Shown here one piece after another: positions 32,392-42,500 of a stretch of 64,000 nt of DNA. The first letter of the stretch is position 1; each line of letters starts with the position of its first letter. The notes beneath the pieces were generated by a model that was not told where the DNA came from, searched no databases, and saw only the letters and a program-made list of their open reading frames with translations. The position numbers were made by a program, and so were the translations under genes. The stretch is from Cyrtodaria siliqua (taxonomy: Eukaryota > Mollusca > Bivalvia > Adapedonta > Hiatellidae): contig JAWPHD010005568.1 of the NCBI GenBank assembly GCA_037043455.1, positions 96,665 through 160,664 of the forward strand. The letters are read 5' to 3'.

Positions 32392-32681
32392 GAGGAATTA
32401 TTTGCTGTACAGTGGGTTGTGGTCATGGTGTCAAGCTTTTAAGATCATTTGTATGAAAGATGAGAATGTTCACATTTACTCGCTCATTTATTTTATATTC
32501 TTTAAAGGGACAAACATCAATGTTATAGACTTTTTTGTTGTTTTAATGAATCAAAACAAATATCTGCACTTGTCCTGATCTGAGATTTTTAGTATCTGAC
32601 TTTTTAATTTTTTTACTAATATATTTTTTATTTTTGCTTGTTTTGATAAAAGTTTTGCAACTTAATGATTGCTTGTATAAA

Positions 32682-32687
32682 AATAAA
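32682..32687 (+). promoter_or_regulatory. AMT: Candidate AMT polyadenylation signal
   Basis: AATAAA about 290 bases after the stop codon, the first canonical hexamer in the 3' flank. A 'tttttattgg' stretch follows. A 3' UTR of about 300-330 nt would result. Confidence 0.55.
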
Positions 32688-32841
32688 ACTATATTTTTAT
32701 TGGTTTGCTAAAATTATACACGTTTTTAAGAATGCAATGTGTGAAAAAAACATTTAGGCTAGGTGTCTAGATCAACTGCTACACTGTTCAATGAATCAGT
32801 TCACGTATCATGAATTTAACTTTTATTAAAACAGTATTATA

Positions 32842-33533
32842 AGGCCACAAAAAATTAATAACCTGGTTCTCTGGCCACTTTTTCTGAGAAGAGATGCGGG
32901 CGGGCGCATTTTTTTTTACAATTTTACAGTGGTCAACAGACACGCGGGCGATTCTTTTTTTTATCCAAACTTTAATTCCAATACATGTATTGATGCAAAA
33001 TATCTCGAAATACATGTGCAATAACCAGTTGGATCAGCTCATCTCTATTGTCGATCATTACCTTATCATTTCTTCCCGACTTATGCTTCTTTCAATCACA
33101 ATAAGTCCGTATATTTGTATTATATCATGCATGAACTTCAATCGACTCGATGATACCACCATTATTGCATGTTGTTGTGAGACTTTGTCGATTAGACGCT
33201 TGAATAAATCGCCTGTTCTGTAGCACCTACTAGTTCCAAGCATCTCAAGCGTCTGACTCTCCTAGATTGGTACTAGTACGACTGCAACACTCACAAGCTA
33301 GCGAGCAGAGCGGCAGATAGTCGGCCGCGCACCACTCTTCCCACAAGGGGATTCCCCTGAGGTAGTTGCCTGTAAAAACCGGAACGAACTTGGATGCGGA
33401 ACTTTTTTCTCGAAATCTCGGTAGCGCATTTCCAATTTTTATTTTATAACTTTTGAGATAAAATCGGCAATGCGGCATCAAAAAAAGACATGCGGGCGGG
33501 CCTGAGAACCAGGTAATTAATTTTTTATGGCCT
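32842..33533. mobile_element. 692-bp TIR element downstream of AMT
   Basis: Left end AGGCCACAAAAAATTAATAA and 'cctggttctc'; the complement of the right end is AGGCCATAAAAAATTAATTA and 'cctggttctc', 30 bp with two mismatches. 'gatgcgggcgggc' near 32893 and 'catgcgggcgggc' near 33490 sit just inside each end in direct orientation. ORFs to 109 codons on both strands have no domain. Confidence 0.75.
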
Positions 33534-33539
33534 AAGATA

Positions 33540-33734
33540 GATTTTTTTAAGTTAAATATATGCTTCTTACATAAATAAAATACAATTGTTCATGGGAGAT
33601 TGCATTTCACAAATTCTCCCTTTTGAAAGGAGTATAAGTGGTGGTGGTGGTGATGGTAAATGGTTAGTTCAAACTTTTGAATTTGTTGTGTGAAAATGCT
33701 TCACCCATAAAACATTCATTCATAGTATCGGGAC
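33540..33734. other. Short spacer with (GGT)n run
   Basis: Only a 'gtggtggtggtggtgatgg' microsatellite at 33640-33656 stands out. Confidence 0.5.
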
Positions 33735-34720
33735 TATCATTAAATAGATCGAAACCCTAGCCAGATCAGTCGACCCTAACATTAGTAGATCAACCTGTAC
33801 CCTAGATAGATCAGTCAACCTAATGCTAGTAGATCAACCTAAACCCTAGCTAGATTATTCAACCTAATGATAGTAATTCAACCTAAACCCTAGCTAGATC
33901 ATTCAACCTAATGTTAGAAGATAAACCTAAACCTTAGCTAGATCAAACAATCTATAGTTAGTAGATCAAGCTTAACCCTAGATATATCAGTCAACCTGAC
34001 ATTAGTAGATCAACCTAAACCCTAGCTAGATCAGTCAACCTAACATTAGAAGGTCAACCTAAATCCTAGCCAGATCAGTCAACCTAATGCTAGTTGATCA
34101 ACCTAAACCCTAGCTAGATCAGTCAACCTAATGCTAGTAGATCAACCTAAACCCTAGATAGATCAGTCAACCTAACATTAGTAGATCAACCTAAACCCTA
34201 GCTAAATCAGTCAACCTAACATTTAGTAGATCAACCTAAACCCTAGATAGATCAGTCAACCTAACATTAGTAGATCAACCTAAACCCTAGCTAGATCAGT
34301 CAACCTAACATTAGTAGATCAACCTATACCCTAGATAGATCAGTCAACCTAATAGATCAATCTGCACCCTAGCTAGATCAATCAACCTAACATTAGTAGA
34401 TCAAGCTAAACCCTAGATAGATTAGTCAACCTAACATTCGTAGATCAACCTAAACCCTAGCTAGATCAGTCAATTAACATTAGTAGATCAACCTAAACCC
34501 CAGCTAGATCATTCAACCTAACTTTAGTAGATCAACCTAACAACAGAAGATCAACCTTACCCTAGCTAGATTAGTCAACCTAATGTTAGTAGATCAACCT
34601 GAACCCTAGCTAGCTTAGTCAACCTGAACCCTAGCTAGCTTAACTTTAGTAGATCAGCCTAAACCCTAGATAGATCAGTCAACCAACATTAGTAGATGAC
34701 CTTTCCCTAGATAGATAAGG
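33735..34720 (+). repeat. 44-bp minisatellite, ~22 copies
   Basis: The consensus alternates 'gatcagtcaacctaacatta' and 'gtagatcaacctaaacccta' with 'gctaga'. Copies are diverged by point changes and small indels. Each unit contains CCTAAACCCTA, which resembles telomeric sequence by chance of the unit rather than as a telomere array. Confidence 0.85.
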
Positions 34721-34794
34721 CGACACATTGTGTCTTTACCTACCTCTCTCTACTGTTATTTCATACTGATAATTATGTAATCTCACCTTATCTC

Positions 34795-35430
34795 CAATGT
34801 ATGTCATCTCCAGTTCTCCATCTCCACTATATTTAGTCTCCACTGTATGTGGTCTCCAGTTCTCCATCTCCACTATATGTAGTCTCCACTGTATGTGGTC
34901 TCGAGTTCTCCATCTCCACTATATGTAGTCTCCACTGTATGTGGTCTCCAGTTCTCCATCTCCACTATATGTAGTCTCCACTGTATGTGGTCTCCAGTTC
35001 TCCATCTCCACTATATTTAGTCTCCACTGTATGTGGTCTCCAGTTCTCCATCTCCACTATATGTAGTCTCCACTGTATGTGGTCTCCAGTTCTCCATCTC
35101 CACTATATGTAGTCTCCACTGTATGTGGTCTCCAGTTCTCCATCTCCACTATATGTAGTCTCCACTGTATGTGGTCTCCAGTTCTCCATCTCCACTATAT
35201 GCAGTCTCCACTGTATCTGGTCTCCAGTTCTCCATCTCCACTATATGTAGTCTCAACTGTATGTGGTCTCCAGTTCTCCATCTCTAATATATGTAGTCTC
35301 CACTGTATCTGGTCTCCAGTTCTTCATCTCCACTATATGTCATCTCTGCTGAATGTGATCTCTAGTTCTCCACAGTTTTTAATCTCCACTGCATGTGATC
35401 TATTGCCCTCCACTATTTTTCATTTCCACT
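34795..35430 (+). repeat. 46-bp minisatellite, ~13 copies
   Basis: Unit 'ccactgtatgtggtctccag' followed by 'ttctccatctccactatatg' and 'tagtct'. Copies in 34850-35200 are almost identical; the right edge is degenerate. A 117-codon ORF through it (35079-35432) is a by-product of the repeat. Confidence 0.88.
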
Positions 35431-35580
35431 AATATAATTATGGAAGTATTTTCCATGTCAAGAATTAGCTTATACCTCCAACACATTTACCGGTAAATGT
35501 AATTGTTAAAGATATATGTATTTGTTAATTATTTATGCTCTCTATTAAATGAAATTAGACGGTGCAGTAATAAAAATATA

Positions 35581-35811
35581 TACTCCTCAAAATAAGTTAA
35601 GGACCACAAAAAAGAACAGTAATAATTGCTTCCTCTTTAATATTCTCTATTTGATATCCATAAAACATGTTAATACTATTGGGTCACATACCACTTGTTA
35701 AAGAATACAATTAAACATACAAATTGCAAAAAGACAGTAAATCGTTCAATAACAGTGCTTTAAAAAAGTGACACAAATACAAAATTGGACCTTTGATTAT
35801 ATTGAGGAGTA
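35581..35811. mobile_element. 231-bp TA-flanked MITE (Tc1/mariner-like)
   Basis: Begins TACTCCTCAAAATAAGTTAA and ends 'gattatattgaggagta'; the inverted ends are CTCCTCAAxATAA with TA on each side, the target duplication of Tc1/mariner transposases. No ORF. Confidence 0.65.
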
Positions 35812-36089
35812 GAGTAGTTCTGATAGAAACTAGATTTTTATTATGCTATATATCAGTATCCTGTTTACATTGAAACTGAATAAAACAATATTGAAATATG
35901 AACATGATATTGTTTCTTTATGGTTGTTTTTTCAAATCAAAGTTTATAGTTCATGAGACCCAAACTTGACTGGATCTTGCAATAATCAGTAGGGAAGCAT
36001 GGTATGTAGCTGGTCAGTTGGATGTGAAATATCTGTAAAATGTCATTGTCCTAGTCCTTACTCGGAACAGTAACAATAATATGACGCTG

Positions 36090-37295
36090 CTCTACTAGAC
36101 AATGATTTGGCCATGAAAACAAGTATTAGACTAAGGCACAGCTGAGAGTTCTACTGGACAATTATATGGCCATGAAAGCAAGTATTAGACTAAGGCACAG
36201 CTGAGAGCTCTACCTGAAAATCATATGACCATGAAAGCAAATATCAGACTAAGGCACATCTGAGAGCTAAACTGGACATGAAAGCAAGTATTAGAATAAG
36301 GCACATCTGAGAGCTCTACTAAACAATTATATGGCCATGAAAGCAAATATTAGACTACGGCACTTCTGAGAGCTATATGACCATGAAAGCAAATATTAAA
36401 CTAAGGCACATCTGAGTGCTCTACTGGAAATTTATATGACCATGAAAGCAAATATTAGACTAGGGCACATCTGAGAGCTCTACTGGACAATTGTATGGCC
36501 ATGAAAGCAAGTATTAGACTAAGGCACATCTGAGAGCTCTGTCAGACAATGATATGGCCATGAAAGCAAGTATTAGACTAAGGCACATCTGAGAGCTATA
36601 CTAGACAATTATATGGCCATGAAAGCCAATATGAGACTAAGGCACCTCTGAGAGCTCTACTAGACAAGGATATGACCATCAAAGCAAATATTAGACTAGG
36701 GCACATCTGAGAGCTCTACTAGACAATTATATGATCATGAAAGCATGTTTTAGACCAAGTCACTGCTGAGAGCTCCACTAAACAATTATACGGCCATGCA
36801 AGCAAGTATTAAACTAAGGCACCTCTGAGAGCTCTACTAGACAATTATATGACCATGAAAGCAAGTGTTAAACTAAGGCACCTCTGAGAGCTCTACTAGG
36901 CAATTATTTGACCACGAAGGCAAGTATTAGACTAAGGCACCTCTGAGAGATCTACTAGACAATTATATGGCCATGAAAGCAAGTATTAGACTAAGGCACC
37001 TCTGAGAAATCTACTAGACAATTATATGGCAATAAAAGCAAATATCAGACTAAGGCACATCTGAGTGCTCTACTGGAAATTTATATGACCATGCAAGCAC
37101 ATATTAGACTAGGGCACATCTGAGAGCTCTACTGGACACTTATATGGCCATGAAAGCAAGTATTAGACTAAGGCACATCTAAGAGCTTTACTAGACAATT
37201 ATATGGCCATGAAAGCAAGTATTATACTAAGGCACCTCTGAGCTCTACTAGACAAGGATATGACCATGAAAGCAAGTATTAGACTAAGGCACATC
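36090..37295 (+). repeat. 59-bp satellite, left arm
   Basis: About 20 monomers of the type 'gagagctctactagacaatt' + 'atatggccatgaaagcaagt' + 'attagactaaggcacctct'. It continues at 46085 after the retrotransposon insertion. The first recognisable monomer is near 36090; the left edge is gradual. Confidence 0.92.
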
Positions 37296-38843
37296 TGTCA
37301 CAAAATGTCACGGGTAGAGCGTACTGGTCGTATATAGCTCTTGTATCGGTTACACCCAAAATCTATTGTTCGAGTTGAAACAATTTCACAATATTCATGA
37401 TCTATTCATGTAACACGTAAAAGCGTGCACATTTTAAGTGGCCGCCAGAGAGGCCGTGTCATAAGTTTAGTTTTGTGCTAATGCATGTAAACGTATAGGT
37501 ATATTTTCCTTAAACGGCAAAATTGTATAAGGGGCCTGTCGTGTAGATTCAATACTGTAGATTTAGCCACGTTTGTCACGGACTGAACGGGGGAAATAAT
37601 GATTTGGGCGTAATGTTTGCTATAAAACCCATTGTCTTCTAGCTATCGCCGGGATAATCGATAGTACTTTGTTGGAACAGAGATTGGACGGCAAATTTCA
37701 CAGGCAACATGTGGTTAGTAGTTTTATCAAACTTTTATCGTATATTTGTATTCAGTGGGCGGCGCCATCTTGTTTGGCGGTTACGACATCCGGTTAGCAT
37801 TGATGTTTCTCAAACATAACTTTAGACTAGCATATGATTTTGAAGTTACTTTATTAGATGTAATTATTGTAATTGATCATTAATTGTAAAACAATATTAA
37901 TTTGATAACAGTGGATATTAGGTGCATTAGTTAACGTTGGCGTATAACTCGGTGATTGTAATACACGATTGTCAACATTAGTTAACAATGAGATGAGTGA
38001 CAAGAATAAATGCGTGCATGCATAACTCAGTGAGTGTAATATATGAGTAATTTGATCATGTTTATATTACATGTATTAGGGGCATTGATTAACAGCGACG
38101 TACATAGCGTATACATGGCGTTGTAGAATATGTATACATTGCTACTCATCATTAGTACAGCTTACATATATTGATCGAATAATGATTTGTTTGGGTAATG
38201 GTAATTATGCAAGATTGTTATGTTTGTCAACCGACATCTAAAACGTATGTATAATTACAGCCTAAGCCATCCAGGATATAAGCCATCCAGGGTTGGAGTA
38301 AGCCATCTAGGTTTGGATATCCAGGAGTGGAGCTAAGCTTCCACGACTAACGTTACAAGCGGTGGAGACGGTCCCCGTACCTGCGCAGCCAGGTTTTACT
38401 AACGACAACCCCCGGGACACAAGGTGGGCCCGTTACCAGTCCTCACTGGAGGAATATCATTCACAATCTCAGTGGAGATTAACTATCATTGCATCGCGTC
38501 ATCAACCCTTACAGAAGGCATTTGATGACAATCATCCATTGAATTCGCGCATCATCATCTTCATGAGCTCTCGCGCATCACAGTTATCGCGCTAGATCAA
38601 CATTGTTATAGCTTTAACAACACTTTAGTGTCTTAGACATTCAGTATTTATAACAATACTAAGAACGTCTTAAACGTTCAGGAGAACATTCTTTTCATAG
38701 TTCATTTGTGTATTCGCTTGTTTTTTTAGATAATTGTATATATATTAAACATATTTTAAAAGTTGCATTAAACTTATGTAAATGCATTCACCGTCATTGA
38801 TTCTTTCCTGAGTTAGCCCAACCACTAAGGTCATCCTGTGACA
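37296..38843 (+). repeat. 5' LTR
   Basis: 1,548 bp, from TGTCACAAAATGTCACGGG to CATCCTGTGACA, with 6-bp inverted ends. Every segment I compared is identical to the 3' LTR at a constant offset of 7,241. A TATAAAA at 37621-37627 is the best promoter candidate. Near the 3' side are three short 'taagccatccagg'-like repeats (about 38265-38315). A 77-codon ORF (38362-38595) is present in both LTRs but has no known domain. Confidence 0.95.
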
Positions 38844-38845
38844 AC

Positions 38846-38866
38846 TGGTTTTCAGAGTAGTGGGAT
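38846..38866 (+). promoter_or_regulatory. Primer-binding site candidate (tRNA-Leu-like, imperfect)
   Basis: Two bases after the LTR, 'tggttttcagagtagtggga' resembles the complement of a tRNA-Leu 3' end (TGGTGTCAGAAGTGGGAT) but needs two small indels. The primer is therefore uncertain; a variant host tRNA could match better. Confidence 0.5.
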
Positions 38867-39513
38867 ATTTGGCGACTACGGAGGGAAAGAATCGATAAGT
38901 GATCTTTATGATGATATACTAAATCTCTACTTATTATTTTAGAATTGTGTACCACCCTCTGATCCGTCAAGGCGACTGTCGACGATCACGGCCACAGCTT
39001 GGAAGACAAGTCAAGACACGACAAGGGTAGGGTGAGTCCAAACTGTTGTTTTGTCCGTTCTTTCCTTGGCGCGAGGTCGCAGTGGTCTACACGAGTGGGT
39101 CTGAGGCACTTTTGCTCAATAATTTGGGTGTTTGTTTTTACCTCCCTTGATATACACATAGTATCCAATTAGGTTGGCGAACAAGACGTTCTACTCATGT
39201 TGTGACACTCGAGTATACTTATATTAATGGGAGAAGTAAATATACATGTACATGTTATACACATTTCGATGATTGTTTAAGGTTTATGTCCAATATCAAA
39301 TTAAGATATTTTATGTAGTGCATATGTTTTGTGGAAGCTAGATACTATCTACACATAATCGTTAGTAGTTAGCGCTAGTACTAATGTGTATGTAACTTGT
39401 CCGATGATGATGCCCAGGTATTTACTGAGGACACAGTGACTTACCATTAGTAGTTAAGTGAGTAGAATTATTAGTGACGTGTGTATTGTAATTATTGTAG
39501 TTAGTAGTCCACA

Positions 39514-42500
39514 ATGTCCATAGACATGACGTCCATAAAGGATCTTACGGAAATGGGTAAGGAGTTAGGTTATGCTGGTGAGGAGCTTAGAACCTTTGTT
39601 AAAGACGAACAGGCTAGGGAAAGGGAATTTAGACTTAAGGAAAGAGAATTAGAGAAAGATAGGCTAGAATTCGAAAGTAGGTTAGCTAAAGAGAAGCTAG
39701 AATTAGAAAGTAGATTAGCTAAAGAGAAGTTAGATGCTGATAAAGAGAAGCTAGATGCTGAGAAAGATAGGTTAGAAGTAGAAGGTAGACTAGTTAAAGA
39801 TAAGCTAGAATTAGAAAGTAGACTAGCCACAGAGAAGTTAGAATTAGAAGATAGGTTAGCTAAAGAGAAGTTAGAATTAGAAAGTAGAATAGTAAGGGAG
39901 AAGCAAGAGTTAGAACATGAGAGGTTCGAAACAGATGGTAGACTAGCTAAGGCTAAGATGATAATGGAAAGGGAGCAAAAGGAGTTTGATCATAAGTTAG
40001 CTTTAGAGTTGGAAGCAGCTAAGACACATAGTAAGGACAGTGGAACTGTAGGGAAAGATAGTTATTCTGGGAAGTTAAAAGGTTCGAAGTTACCATACTT
40101 TGATGCTGACAAAGATAACATGGACAGTTACTTGTTACGGTTCGAGCGTTATGCTGAGTTACAGGAATGGACCAAAGATAAGTGGGCAGTTCATTTAAGT
40201 GCGTTATTGAGAGGCAAGGCCTTAGATGTATTTTCTAGATTACCTAGTTTAGATGCTCTTGACTATGACAAGTTAAAGGATGCTCTTTTAAAGAGATTTG
40301 AGTTAACTGAAGAAGGTTTTAGAAAGCGGTTTAGAGCTTGTCTGCCTGAGAAAGGCGAGTCATTTATTCAGTTTATTAGTAGATCTAGAAATTACTTAGA
40401 TAGGTGGTTAGAGTTAGGGAAGGTAGCGCAGACTTATCAGGGCCTCATAGATTTCTTGTTGCGGGACCAGCTATTCAATGTTTGTAGTAGAGATCTGTTC
40501 TTATTTCTTAAAGAAAGAAAACTAACTAGTGTAGGAGAAATGGCAACACAAGCAGATCAGTTTGCCGAGGCTAGAGGTGGAGCTCATAATGTAGTGTCGA
40601 AAGACAGAACTTTTAGAGATAGGCAAGGGGACGATCATAAACAGAAAGGCCAGAGTGGAAACTATAGAGGTGGTGGTAGTTCGATGGGTGCTAGAGGAGG
40701 TAGCAATAGTGGTAACATAGGTAGACCTTTTATTCGTTGTCGTCACTGTAATGGGAATCATGCTTCACATGAGTGTAGGAAAGCGGTGAAAGTGTCCGCT
40801 GTCGTAGACAATTTCAGTGAAAATAGTAGAGTGGACAACAATGTAGGGAATCAGAACCAGGGTTTTAACAACCCATGGAATTTCGGTAGAGGTAGAGGTG
40901 GTCAAAACCGAGGTAGAGGTAGAGGCAGAGGTAGTAATAGTCCGGTTATTAAAACCGAGAGTAGTAGCTGTTGTGTTAAATCGGATGGTGTAATGGCGAA
41001 GATCGGAACATGTCTCTTTCCGTATGCAAATCTTCCAACGGCAGATGGTAGAGTGAACGGCACGGACGTAATTGTAATGAGGGATACAGGTTGTACAGGT
41101 GTGGTAGTTAGGCGTAGTTTAGTTACGGATGACCAGTTGGTAGGTAAACAGTCACCGTGTATGTTGTTAAATAAGTCGGTAGAGCACGTGCCAATAGCGA
41201 GAATAGATGTAGATACACCTTTCTTTAAAGGGACTACAGAGGCACTATGTATGGATGACCCGATGTATGATTTAACGATAGGGAACATAGATGGTTCAGC
41301 ACTTCCGGTAATGTCCGATTTTAGAAGTAGCATAAGTAATGCCGTAGAGACTAGAGCGCAGGTTCAGAAGCAAGCTCAGGCTTATAGAAAATTAAAGGTT
41401 CCTGCAGCCGTAGGTGACATATCTAAAGCGGAGTTTATAGAAGCACAAACTCAAGACGAGTCATTAGGTCCTTGTAAAGTGAAGGCCAAGGACGGTGTAG
41501 TGAAGAAGTGTAAAGGGTCCGGTAGTTGTAAGTTTGTACATAAGAATAGGTTATTGTACAGAGAATTTGAAGATAGTGGTAGTAGACAGTTTCACCAATT
41601 AGTGGTACCTACCCAGTATAGAACGACAGTGCTTAAGGTAGCTCATGAGTCGATTATGGGAGGTCATTTAGGCGTAAAGAAAACGTCAGATAGAGTATTG
41701 GCAGAATTTTATTGGCCAGGCGTTAGTGGAGATGTAACTAGGTATTGTAGGTCCTGCGATGTATGCCAAAGGACAGTACCAAAAGGTCGAGTGACCAAAG
41801 TACATTTAGGTCAGATGCCACTGATAGATACACCATTTAAGCGGGTAGCCGTAGACATAGTTGGACCAATTTTTCCAGTGTCGGATAGGAAAAATAGGTA
41901 CATTTTAACCATGGTAGACTATGCAACTAGGTATCCGGAGGCAGTAGCATTGCCCTCAATTGAAACTGAGAGAGTAGCTGAGGCATTAGTTGATATGTTC
42001 AGTAGGCTAGGTGTACCAGAGGAAATGCTGACTGATTGTGGGTCACAGTTTACGTCAGAACTTATGGCTGAAGTAAGCAGGTTATTGTCTTTGCGTCAAA
42101 TCATGACAACACCATATCACCCTATGTGTAACGGGTTAGTCGAACGATTTAACGGGACGTTAAAGCAAATGTTACGGCGTATGTGTACCGAGAGACCCAA
42201 AGATTGGGACAAGTATCTCAATGCTTTATTGTTTGCATTTAGAGAGGTACCACAAGAGAGTTTAGGATTCTCTCCGTTTGAGTTATTGTACGGTAGGTCA
42301 GTTAGAGGTCCCATGAGGATTCTTAGAGAGATGTGGGCAGGTGAAGTAGATAGTGATGAGGTTAAGACTACATATCAGTATGTTTTAGATCTGAAGGAGA
42401 AACTAGAGGAGACTTGTAAGATAGCTCAAAGTCAGTTAGTTAAGGCAAGTACCAAGTATAAACGCTACTATGACCAGAAAGCTAGAGCTAGGAAGTTTAA

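Noticed and set aside
35079..35432. 117-codon ORF with Ser/Pro repeats
   Set aside because: Produced by the 46-bp minisatellite; the residue pattern shifts frame with the unit length.
40902..41333. 143-codon minus-strand ORF in the retrotransposon
   Set aside because: Antisense to the Gly/Arg-rich and protease region of the intact gag-pol frame; no independent support.
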